NCBI GenBank assembly: GCA_021159955.1
Contig: JAGHDJ010000123.1
Location: 1-5,648 of the forward strand
Source: Dehalococcoidia bacterium
Lineage (GTDB): Bacteria; Chloroflexota; Dehalococcoidia; UBA2247
DNA: 5,648 bases
Direction: 5' to 3'
Positions 1-5,608 of the stretch are shown here, in pieces; the first letter of the stretch is position 1, and every line of letters begins with the position of its first letter. Below the pieces are notes generated by a model, which saw only the letters and a program-made list of their open reading frames with translations, made no database searches and was not told where the DNA came from. The position numbers and the translations under genes were made by a program.

Positions 1-285
1 AATCGCGTCGCCGCTGCGCAATGCGAAGCGGCGTATTTGTGATTGGGAGATATAAATGTCATTGGGTCCCGATGTGAAGCTTTCCTGTCTCAGAAAACCG
101 TAGCCGTCATTCATTGTCTCTAGAATGCCGCTGCCTACGGTAGCTCCCTGTTTTTCCAACTGGGCTTGAAGTAAGAGGTATATGAGGTCCTGTTTCTTGA
201 GGGAGCTTGCCCCTGAAATGCTTGATCCCTTTGCCATATCAAGCAGTTCCCCTTTAGTTTTAGCTTCTAGTTCAGCGATACTCAT
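1..285 (-). CDS. rho: Transcription termination factor Rho, N-terminal part (cut by window edge)
   Basis: First 95 codons of Rho, the hexameric RNA helicase that ends transcription by loading on unstructured RNA and pulling it from RNA polymerase. What is visible: a helical Rho_N domain at about residues 3-43 (LEAKTKGELLDMAK, then KKQDLIYLLLQAQ), followed without a long linker by the cold-shock-type RNA-binding domain from about residue 50. That domain shows GILETMNDGYGFLR (RNP1-like, aromatic residues Y62 and F64) and the segment DIYISQSQIRRF. The short linker resembles Rho of Firmicutes and Chloroflexota rather than the long acidic insertions of Actinobacteria. The ATPase domain lies beyond base 1. 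The start is ATG at 285, and an AGAGGTG ribosome-binding site just after the transaldolase stop precedes it, with a rather long spacer. The 22-nt gap to the upstream gene suggests cotranscription and probably coupled translation. Identification is secure. Confidence 0.95.
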   Translation of the reverse strand, partial: MSIAELEAKTKGELLDMAKGSSISGASSLKKQDLIYLLLQAQLEKQGATVGSGILETMNDGYGFLRQESFTSGPNDIYISQSQIRRFALRSGDAI

Positions 286-307
286 TTTGGTTTCTGTGCA
301 CCTCTTG

Positions 308-961
308 CTAAATTTTCTTACTTACAGCTGCGAAGTCGTTTAGAAAGCGAGTGATGCCACTGGTAGTCAAGGGATGTTCTGCCATTTGCATTAACACCTT
401 GTATGGTATGGTGGCGATGTCAGCTCCTATCTTGGCTGCGGCAATACAGTGTAAAGGATGGCGGATGCTGGCGGCGATTACCTCAGTTGGGAGGTCGTAA
501 TCTCTGAAGAGTTTTGTAATATCTCCAACCAATTGCATTCCGTCATCGCCAATATCGTCAAGTCTGCCCACGAATGGACTGACATATGTTGCACCGGCCA
601 GGGCACCTAGCAACGCCTGGTTTAAGGAAAAACAAAGGGTTAAGTTAACCTTTATTCCCTCTTTAGAAAGCACTGAAATTGCCTCTAGTCCCTGGGATGT
701 GATTGGGATTTTGACTACTACGTTGGGGGACCAGGAGGAAACCTCTCTTGCCTCTACAATTATAGAGTTTGTTTCTTGACTCAATACCTCTGCTGAGATA
801 GGCCCATCAATTATGGAACAAATCTCAAGAATGATGCTTTTGTAGTCGGCACTTCCCTCTTTAGCTACCAGGCTGGGATTTGTAGTAATACCACTAATCA
901 CACCTAATTTTGCTGCATGGCGGATATGCTCAATGTTGGCTGTGTCGAGAAAAAGACGCAT
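308..961 (-). CDS. tal: Transaldolase, small MipB/TalC/FSA family
   Basis: A 217-residue class I aldolase-fold enzyme that should move a dihydroxyacetone unit between sugar phosphates in the non-oxidative pentose phosphate pathway (cytosol). Visible family marks: D6 in the opening LFLDTAN, the TTNPS motif at 26-30 (N28), the Schiff-base lysine K84 in [20 protein letters not shown] at 126-137, and the C-terminal IRHPLH and [11 protein letters not shown] segments. Length is normal for the family. Two residues that help separate transaldolase from fructose-6-phosphate aldolase point to transaldolase: E58 where E. coli FsaA has Gln59, and F130 where it has Tyr131. This is inference from known mutant work on FsaA and TalB. 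Start ATG at 961 has AAAGGAG at 972-978, 10 nt upstream. The gene stops on TAG and sits 48 nt after pyrG and 22 nt before rho, so the three probably form one operon. Confidence 0.94.
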   Translation of the reverse strand: MRLFLDTANIEHIRHAAKLGVISGITTNPSLVAKEGSADYKSIILEICSIIDGPISAEVLSQETNSIIVEAREVSSWSPNVVVKIPITSQGLEAISVLSKEGIKVNLTLCFSLNQALLGALAGATYVSPFVGRLDDIGDDGMQLVGDITKLFRDYDLPTEVIAASIRHPLHCIAAAKIGADIATIPYKVLMQMAEHPLTTSGITRFLNDFAAVSKKI

Positions 962-1009
962 TTCCAGAAGACTCCTTTACATTTTATCATGAGAGGGGGT
1001 ATTTGTCTA

Positions 1010-2653
1010 TCATACTTCGCTACTGATGGGTAGTGGAGGTTGAGATCCATCGCGCATGGTCTCTTTTGCTATCCCCATAAAATCCCTGAATAGTGGATGA
1101 GGGTTATAGGGACGTGATTTGAATTCTGGATGAAATTGCATGCCGACCATCCACGGATGATTGGCAATCTCGCATATCTCTACCAGCTTTTCGTCAGGGG
1201 AAAGTCCGCTCAATATCATATCTGCTGCGGTGAATTTATCTCGGAAATCGTTGTTGAATTCAAAACGGTGTCGGTGTCGCTCGTATACTAACTCTTGGTC
1301 GTAGCTGAGTGCGGCGTGAGAACCCTCTATCAGTCGGCAGGGATAGTTTCCCAGCCGCATTGTTCCACCCTTATTTGATACATCTTTCTGCTCAAGCATG
1401 AGGTCAATAACGGGATAACGTGTGTCGGGGTTGAATTCAGTGGAGTTGGGTTCGTCGGAGTTGAAGAGCCACCTGGCATATTCAATAACCATTATGTGCA
1501 TGCCAAGGCATAATCCCAGATAAGGAATTTGGTTTTCTCTGGCATATCTGGCTGTCATAATCATTCCCTCAATGCCGCGATGACCAAAGCCTCCAGGGAC
1601 AACTATGCCCTGGACGGAGGAAAAAAGCGATTCGCATCCGTCTCTTTCTATGTCTTCGGATGAAACCCATGAGATATTCACATCTCTATCGTGATACAGC
1701 GCAGCATGGCACAATGCCTCTTTTACTGAGATGTAGGCATCCCTGAGCTCCATATATTTACCTACCAGAGCTATGCTGATTTTATCTTTTGGTTTCTCTA
1801 TATGTTCTACCATTTGTTGCCACTCGGACAGGTTGCGTTCACTTGGTGGCAGGTGGAGCATATTCGTGATTAAATCACCTATATGTGCGTCTTCTAAGAT
1901 GATTGGGACTTCATAGATAGATGAAGCGGTTCGTAATTGGATAACGGCGCTTTTCTTTACAGTACAAAAGAGAGAAATTTTCTCCTTAATCGCTTCGGTG
2001 ACAGGGTAATCGGCGCGACAGATAATGATGTCTGGCTGAATGCCGATGCGCCTTAACTCATTCACGCTGTGCTGTGTGGGCTTGGTTTTAAGCTCTCCGG
2101 AAGCTGACAGGTAGGGTAGGAGGGTAACATGAATGTAAAGGGTATTTTCACGCCCCTCGTCATTTCTCATCTGCCTGATAGCTTCCAGGAAGGCAAGTCC
2201 CTCAATATCACCTACTGTTCCGCCTACCTCAATGATGGCAACATCGGCACTGGTATCGATAGGGAGGTTTCTGATGCGGTCTTTTATCTCGTTGGTAATG
2301 TGTGGCACCACCTGTATAGTTCCTCCCAGAAACTCACCTCTTCGCTCTTTGGCTATGACTGAACTATAGATATGCCCGGAAGTGATATTACAGGTGGCGG
2401 TAAGATTGATGTCAATAAATCTCTCATAGTGACCCAGGTCAAGGTCGGTTTCGGCTCCGTCTCCTGTGACGAAAACCTCACCATGTTGATATGGAGACAT
2501 AGTGCCGGGGTCGACATTGATGTAAGGGTCAAGTTTCTGAATAGAGACAGATAGGTTACGGTTGCGGAGGATTCTGCCAATAGAAGCAGCAGTGATTCCC
2601 TTGCCGACCGAGCTAACTACCCCACCGGTGATGAAGATATATTTCGGGCTCAC
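1010..2653 (-). CDS. pyrG: CTP synthase (GTG start, probably leaderless mRNA)
   Basis: Makes CTP from UTP, ATP and glutamine, the last step of pyrimidine nucleotide synthesis. From the GTG at 2653 the protein has 547 residues, normal for the family. The N-terminal amidoligase domain (about 1-266) shows the P-loop [10 protein letters not shown] with K18, K40 in [12 protein letters not shown]72 in [21 protein letters not shown] near 142, and [13 protein letters not shown]. The C-terminal glutamine amidotransferase domain (from about 290) has PGGFGHRG, nucleophile C382, and H508 and E510 in FHPEF. With this start, G10, G11 and K18 have exactly the E. coli numbers. The frame is open back to a TTG at 2689, but that TTG is the -35 hexamer TTGACA of the promoter, so I reject the 559-residue version. 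Oddities: the normally invariant Gln of GLCLGMQ is His (H386), and G64 stands where Glu/Asp is usual. It stops on TGA and is the first gene of pyrG-tal-rho. Confidence 0.95.
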   Translation of the reverse strand: MSPKYIFITGGVVSSVGKGITAASIGRILRNRNLSVSIQKLDPYINVDPGTMSPYQHGEVFVTGDGAETDLDLGHYERFIDINLTATCNITSGHIYSSVIAKERRGEFLGGTIQVVPHITNEIKDRIRNLPIDTSADVAIIEVGGTVGDIEGLAFLEAIRQMRNDEGRENTLYIHVTLLPYLSASGELKTKPTQHSVNELRRIGIQPDIIICRADYPVTEAIKEKISLFCTVKKSAVIQLRTASSIYEVPIILEDAHIGDLITNMLHLPPSERNLSEWQQMVEHIEKPKDKISIALVGKYMELRDAYISVKEALCHAALYHDRDVNISWVSSEDIERDGCESLFSSVQGIVVPGGFGHRGIEGMIMTARYARENQIPYLGLCLGMHIMVIEYARWLFNSDEPNSTEFNPDTRYPVIDLMLEQKDVSNKGGTMRLGNYPCRLIEGSHAALSYDQELVYERHRHRFEFNNDFRDKFTAADMILSGLSPDEKLVEICEIANHPWMVGMQFHPEFKSRPYNPHPLFRDFMGIAKETMRDGSQPPLPISSEV

Positions 2654-2689
2654 CTGATTATAATAAGTATTTCGCAACTGTGATGTCAA
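2654..2689 (-). promoter_or_regulatory. pyrG promoter, predicted leaderless start
   Basis: On the minus strand the -35 box TTGACA (2689-2684, perfect consensus) is followed after 18 bp by TATTAT (2665-2660). A perfect TATAAT also overlaps at 2662-2657, but with a 21-bp spacer. Six bases, AATCAG, separate TATTAT from the GTG at 2653, so the usual initiation distance puts the first RNA base on the G of that start codon. There is no Shine-Dalgarno before the GTG. The start of the transcript (GTGAGCCCG) lacks the run of G and the leader terminator used for CTP-sensitive pyrG attenuation in Bacillus. That form of control is therefore not expected here. Confidence 0.7.
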
Positions 2690-2698
2690 GCAATTAAG

Positions 2699-2728
2699 TT
2701 GAAAAAGGAGTTAGACGAAGTGTAGAAT
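2699..2728 (+). promoter_or_regulatory. Candidate promoter of the dehydrogenase gene
   Basis: TTGAAA at 2699-2704 and TAGAAT at 2723-2728, 18 bp apart, five of six consensus matches each. Predicted start is near 2735, giving a leader of about 74 nt that ends in a strong AGGAGGT ribosome-binding site (2796-2802). The -35 box is back to back with that of pyrG, with only 9 bp (2690-2698) between the two. The call rests only on consensus matching. Confidence 0.45.
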
Positions 2729-2808
2729 GGCTTGAAACCAGTATAGTGGGATTAAGAGGACGTTTCCGAAGAGACTGGTAAATTATTGTTCGTTCAGGAG
2801 GTTCACTT

Positions 2809-3711
2809 ATGTCTGGGAGATTAAAGGATAAGGTTGCAGTAATTACCGGTGCTGGCCGCGGTATTGGCAAGGCTATCGCTTTGCTTATGGCAGAGGAAGG
2901 GGCAAAGGTGGTGGTCAATGACTTAGGGTCTGGTACTGATGGAGTAGGTCGGCTTCGAGGGCCTGCGGATGAAGTTGTTGCCGAGATTACTAAACTGGGT
3001 GGAACTGCAGTTGCTAATTATGATTCGGTGGTGGAGATGAAGGGCGGTGAACAAATAATTAAAACCGCTGTCGATAATTTTGGCCGTCTGGACATTCTGG
3101 TAAATAACGCTGGTATTCTCAGGGACCGTATGATTTTTAATATGACTGAAGAGGAATGGGATGCTGTTATAAGTGTGCATCTTAAAGGGCATTTCAACTG
3201 CACCAAATATGCCTGCATGCTGATGAGAAAACAGAGGAGTGGGCGAATCATAAACTTCTCATCAGAGGCGGGATTGGGTAATGTTGGTCAAGCAAATTAT
3301 AGTGCTGCTAAGGAAGGAATCATTGGTTTCACCAGAACCGTAGCGCGTGATATGGGAAAGTATGGGGCTACCTGTAATGCTGTCCGTCCCAGGGCAGCTA
3401 CCAGGATGACAAAGCAAATGCTGACGACGCAGGATGCCAGTGTCACCAGTATGTTGCCGTCAGTATCGGCGTTTACGCAGTCACAGCCAGAGGATGTTGC
3501 CGTCTTTGTGGCATATTTAGCCAGCGATGAGGCCGCTATTATTAACGGGTATGACTTCATTGTCGGCGGAGGCGTAATATCCATTATGTCACAACCGCGG
3601 CCAATTGAAACAATCTACAAGGAAGGCAGATGGACTCTCAATGAACTGTCCCATATAGTACCAGGGACACTGGCTGCTAATCTGGTAAATCCGTCTCCGC
3701 CGCGCGAGTAA
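2809..3711 (+). CDS. Short-chain dehydrogenase/reductase, MFE-2-like (3R)-hydroxyacyl-CoA dehydrogenase type
   Basis: A 300-residue cytosolic NAD(P)-dependent oxidoreductase. The Rossmann cofactor motif TGAGRGIG is at 13-20, VVVNDLG at 34-40, NNAG at 99-102, the catalytic serine is S151/S152 in NFSSEAG, and YSAAK at 164-168 gives Y164 and K168. The Asp after the second strand (ND38LG) favours NAD+ over NADP+. The segments NDLGSG, ANYDSV, GILRDRMIFNMTEEEWD and VHLKGHF resemble the dehydrogenase part of peroxisomal multifunctional enzyme type 2 and its bacterial relatives. In these a His (H124) replaces the Asn of the usual N-S-Y-K tetrad. A role in oxidising or reducing 3-hydroxyacyl-CoA-like substrates is inferred; FabG-like or steroid activity cannot be excluded. 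About 40 residues follow the end of the core fold (NGYDFIVGGG), also seen in such relatives. Start ATG with AGGAGGT 6 nt upstream is unambiguous; stop is TAA. It is transcribed alone, away from pyrG. Confidence 0.88.
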   Translation: MSGRLKDKVAVITGAGRGIGKAIALLMAEEGAKVVVNDLGSGTDGVGRLRGPADEVVAEITKLGGTAVANYDSVVEMKGGEQIIKTAVDNFGRLDILVNNAGILRDRMIFNMTEEEWDAVISVHLKGHFNCTKYACMLMRKQRSGRIINFSSEAGLGNVGQANYSAAKEGIIGFTRTVARDMGKYGATCNAVRPRAATRMTKQMLTTQDASVTSMLPSVSAFTQSQPEDVAVFVAYLASDEAAIINGYDFIVGGGVISIMSQPRPIETIYKEGRWTLNELSHIVPGTLAANLVNPSPPRE

Positions 3712-3773
3712 CGGCGGTAGTGAGGATAGTTGTCGAAACCGAGGGATCTGAAGTGCTTTTTCTATTAACATAT

Positions 3774-3788
3774 ATTTAGCAGCTAAAT
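3774..3788. repeat. Perfect palindrome just upstream of the rpsL promoter
   Basis: ATTTAGC, one central A, GCTAAAT: 7-bp arms, ending 3 bp before the TTGACA box. A one-base loop cannot form in RNA without opening the stem, so a protein-binding site in DNA is the more natural reading. Which protein would bind is unknown. Confidence 0.45.
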
Positions 3789-3791
3789 TAC

Positions 3792-3821
3792 TTGACATCT
3801 TAGGTAATGGTGTAGTAGAGT
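3792..3821 (+). promoter_or_regulatory. Candidate promoter of the rpsL-rpsG-fusA operon
   Basis: Perfect -35 box TTGACA at 3792-3797; the best -10 match is TAGAGT at 3816-3821 (18-bp spacer, four of six), with TAGTAG at 3813-3818 as an alternative at 15 bp. The bases upstream (3757-3790) are rich in A and T, as in UP elements of strong ribosomal promoters. Predicted start is near 3828, about 200 nt before rpsL. Confidence 0.5.
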
Positions 3822-3953
3822 TGTTGCCTGACTCGGTTATTTGATCCTGGTAGAGAGAATGTATAGGTCGAGAGACTTCTATGGGCCAGGAGTTTTAGCC
3901 TTGCGGCTTCTTCCCTGTCTAGAGGGAATGTGGTTGTTGGGCGGGCTTTGAGT

Positions 3954-3972
3954 GGCCTCGGAGAGGTTTTTT
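3954..3972 (+). terminator. Possible attenuator in the rpsL leader
   Basis: Stem CCTC/GAGG (3956-3959 with 3963-3966, loop GGA), extendable by two G-T pairs, followed by TTTTTT at 3967-3972. The stem is short for an intrinsic terminator. GGCC at 3954-3957 can instead pair with GGCC at 3973-3976, which would put the T run in a loop and prevent the terminator fold. Confidence 0.3.
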
Positions 3973-3980
3973 GGCCTTTC

Positions 3981-4005
3981 TGTGGTCTAATGTGGATGTG
4001 TGTGG
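3981..4005 (+). repeat. Three TGTGG repeats at exact 10-nt steps
   Basis: TGTGG begins at 3981, 3991 and 4001, inside a GT-rich, C-poor tract that runs to the rpsL ribosome-binding site. The spacing equals about one helical turn. It could be a direct-repeat binding site, or merely an unstructured landing zone for ribosomes. Confidence 0.4.
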
Positions 4006-4029
4006 ATTGTGAATGTTTAAGGAGGGGTA

Positions 4030-4440
4030 ATGCCTACAATTAACCAATTAGTGCGTAAAGGACGTAAGAGTAAAGCGGGCAAGGTGAAAGCTCCTGCTTT
4101 GCGTTACAGGTATAATGCGCTTAAGAATAGAAGAATGTTAGGCAGTGGCGCTCCGCAGAAACGCGGAGTTTGTATTCTGGTAAAGACTGCAACCCCCAAG
4201 AAACCTAACTCGGCTTTGCGCAAGATAGCTCGTGTGAGATTAACTAATGGTATGGAGGTTACCGCCTACATACCTGGTGAAGGACATGATTTGCAGGAAC
4301 ACTCTGTGGTGCTGATTCGCGGTGGAAGAGTGAAGGATCTGCCTGGAGTGAGGTATCACATTGTCCGTAGTGCTCTGGATGCAGGTGGTGTTGAGGGGCG
4401 GAAGAGAGGGCGCAGTAAGTATGGAACTAAGCGTAGTTAA
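4030..4440 (+). CDS. rpsL: 30S ribosomal protein S12
   Basis: Decoding-centre protein of the small subunit, 136 residues. Visible: [12 protein letters not shown] at the N-terminus, [24 protein letters not shown], the long conserved stretch from [11 protein letters not shown] to DLPGVRYH, and RSKYGTKR at the end. The lysines whose change gives streptomycin resistance in E. coli (K42 and K87 of the mature protein) are present as K57 and K102. D103 is the residue that RimO methylthiolates in species that have RimO. Compared with E. coli S12 there is a 14-residue insertion between PAL (22-24) and PQK (42-44), basic and containing [10 protein letters not shown]. Similar insertions exist in some phyla, and I believe in Chloroflexota. 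Start ATG has AAGGAGG at 4019-4025, 4 nt upstream. It stops on TAA, 56 nt before rpsG, and is first gene of the str operon. Confidence 0.97.
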   Translation: MPTINQLVRKGRKSKAGKVKAPALRYRYNALKNRRMLGSGAPQKRGVCILVKTATPKKPNSALRKIARVRLTNGMEVTAYIPGEGHDLQEHSVVLIRGGRVKDLPGVRYHIVRSALDAGGVEGRKRGRSKYGTKRS

Positions 4441-4496
4441 CACACTGAGGCGGTATGTTTAGTGTATAGAAATAAGCCCTGTGATTGGAGATTAAT

Positions 4497-4967
4497 ATGC
4501 CAAGACGGAGACGAGTAGTAAAGAGAGTGCCGCCTCCCGATGCTGTATATCATAGTGTTATGGTATCCAGAATTACTAATAAGGTAATGATGTGTGGTAA
4601 GAAGAGTGTGGCAGAGCGGATAGTTTGTGGTGCACTCAAGATTGTTGAAGAGAATATCAAGGAGAATCCTACAGATGTTCTGGAGCAGGCGATTAAAAGG
4701 GTCACTCCTCAAGTCAGGGTTAAGGCTCGCCGTATTGGAGGTGCCACTTATCAGGTGCCTGTTGAGGTGAAGAGCGATAAGGGGCTCTCGCTGGCTTTGT
4801 GTTGGCTAATTTCTTCGGCAAGGTCGCGTGGTGGCAGAACTATGGCAGAAAGGTTAGCTAATGAGCTTATGGATGCAGTTAAGGGACAGGGGGCGGCGGT
4901 TAAGAAGTGTGACGGTGTTCATAGGATGGCTGAAGCAAATAGGGCTTTTGCACATTATCGATGGTAG
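4497..4967 (+). CDS. rpsG: 30S ribosomal protein S7
   Basis: Primary 16S rRNA binder that nucleates assembly of the 30S head and lines the E site. The protein from ATG 4497 has exactly the common 156 residues, from [10 protein letters not shown] to the family's usual ending AFAHYRW. Other marks: [25 protein letters not shown] at 75-91, [16 protein letters not shown] and [19 protein letters not shown] at 4487-4490 is 6 nt upstream and decides the start; the in-frame TTG at 4485 lies across that site and is rejected. Oddity: four cysteines, all TGT, occupy C33, C44, C102 and C138. At the last two, arginine is the family norm (LALRWL, KKREDVH); at C44, tyrosine is common. It stops on TAG. The stop overlaps an ATG at 4961 that is in frame with fusA. 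Confidence 0.96.
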   Translation: MPRRRRVVKRVPPPDAVYHSVMVSRITNKVMMCGKKSVAERIVCGALKIVEENIKENPTDVLEQAIKRVTPQVRVKARRIGGATYQVPVEVKSDKGLSLALCWLISSARSRGGRTMAERLANELMDAVKGQGAAVKKCDGVHRMAEANRAFAHYRW

Positions 4968-5062
4968 CACAAGTGGCAGTTATTAAAGATTGTCTGCCCC
5001 CCACAAGGGACAAAAAGAGTGGGGTTAAGGTGGTTGAATCTAAAACTAATGGTAAGAAGAGT

Positions 5063-5608
5063 ATGGTCGAAGTTTTTGCGACGGATCGCATGAGAAATAT
5101 AGGGATAATTGCCCACATAGATGCGGGCAAAACCACTGCCACTGAGCGGGTGCTTTACTACACAGGTTGCACTTACAAGGTGGGCGGGGTGGATGATGGT
5201 ACGGCTGTGATGGATTGGATGGATCAGGAGAGGGAGAGGGGAATTACCATTACATCTGCTGCTACCACCTGTCACTGGCGGGGTTACCAGATTAATGTCA
5301 TAGATACCCCTGGCCATGTGGACTTTACTGCCGAGGTGGAGCGCAGCTTGCGCGTACTTGATGGCGGCGTGGTGATATTTGATGCTGTAGCAGGTGTTGA
5401 ATCCCAGTCTGAAACTGTGTGGCGTCAGGCAGACAAATACATGGTACCCAGGATATGTTTTGTTAATAAAATGGATCGTGTGGGTGCCAATTTTTATCGC
5501 ACTGTGGGTATGATAGAGGAACGGCTTGGTGCTGTGGCAGTGGCGATTCAAGTTCCTCTGGGTGTGGAAAAGGATTATCATGGGGAGATAGACATCATTG
5601 AGAATTAG
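5063..5608 (+). CDS. fusA: Elongation factor G, N-terminal GTPase part, interrupted by TAG
   Basis: EF-G is the translocation GTPase of the ribosome, normally close to 700 residues. Here 181 residues of the G domain are read before a TAG at 5606. From ATG 5063, G1 is AHIDAGKTT (17-25), the effector motif RGITI is at 59-63, G3 DTPGH is at 81-85 and NKMD is at 135-138, all intact. The frame then continues past the TAG with EF-G-like residues until a second TAG at 5639. The start is uncertain. ATG 5063 gives a normal-length N-terminus ([15 protein letters not shown]) but only a weak ribosome-binding site (GGTAAGAAG). ATG 4961 overlaps the rpsG stop and would add 34 residues rich in Lys. C36 replaces a usual Arg (YYTGRTY) and S114 the Pro of VEPQSETVW. 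The piece may be a damaged fusA, carry sequence errors, or be recoded. Confidence 0.85.
   Translation: MVEVFATDRMRNIGIIAHIDAGKTTATERVLYYTGCTYKVGGVDDGTAVMDWMDQERERGITITSAATTCHWRGYQINVIDTPGHVDFTAEVERSLRVLDGGVVIFDAVAGVESQSETVWRQADKYMVPRICFVNKMDRVGANFYRTVGMIEERLGAVAVAIQVPLGVEKDYHGEIDIIEN

Larger units (their letters stand above)
3712..4029. other. Gene-free stretch between the dehydrogenase gene and rpsL
   Basis: 318 bp without a credible gene on either strand. From left to right it holds an A/T-rich part (about 3757-3790) with the palindrome ATTTAGC-A-GCTAAAT, a TTGACA promoter, then a leader of about 200 nt with two clear hairpins, a short stem followed by six T, and a GT-rich tract just before the rpsL ribosome-binding site. 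No convincing terminator for the dehydrogenase gene is visible at the left end. Confidence 0.7.
3828..4029 (+). promoter_or_regulatory. Structured 5' leader of the str operon
   Basis: Predicted untranslated leader. Visible structures: AGCC-TTGC-GGCT (3897-3908), TTCCCT-GTCTAG-AGGGAA (3911-3928), and CCTC-GGA-GAGG followed by six T (3956-3972). CAGG at 3887-3890 can pair with CCTG at 3914-3917, which would break the second hairpin, so alternative folds exist. A leader this long could bind a ribosomal protein for feedback or act as an attenuator; this is inference. I do not recognise it as a known leader family. Confidence 0.4.

Noticed and set aside
2654..2689. N-terminal extension of CTP synthase from a TTG start at 2689
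   Set aside because: The TTG is the first half of a perfect TTGACA box, the 12 extra residues have no family counterpart, and the GTG at 2653 restores exact family numbering.
3297..3584. 95-codon open frame antisense to the dehydrogenase gene
   Set aside because: It lies wholly inside a well-supported gene and has no recognisable protein features.
3697..3717. CCGCCG/CGGCGG hairpin as terminator of the dehydrogenase gene
   Set aside because: The stem overlaps the stop codon, has a 9-nt loop and is followed by no run of T; it may be chance in a GC-rich 3' end.
4442..4465. ACACT/AGTGT hairpin between rpsL and rpsG as an S7 autoregulatory site like that of E. coli
   Set aside because: Only 5 bp with a 14-nt loop and no likeness to the E. 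coli S7 target; too weak to claim.
4485..4496. S7 start at TTG 4485
   Set aside because: It overlaps the GGAG ribosome-binding site; ATG 4497 gives the standard 156-residue protein beginning MPRRRR.
4955..5581. 208-codon open frame antisense to fusA
   Set aside because: It mirrors the fusA reading frame, its translation shows no domain pattern, and it has no ribosome-binding site that I can see.
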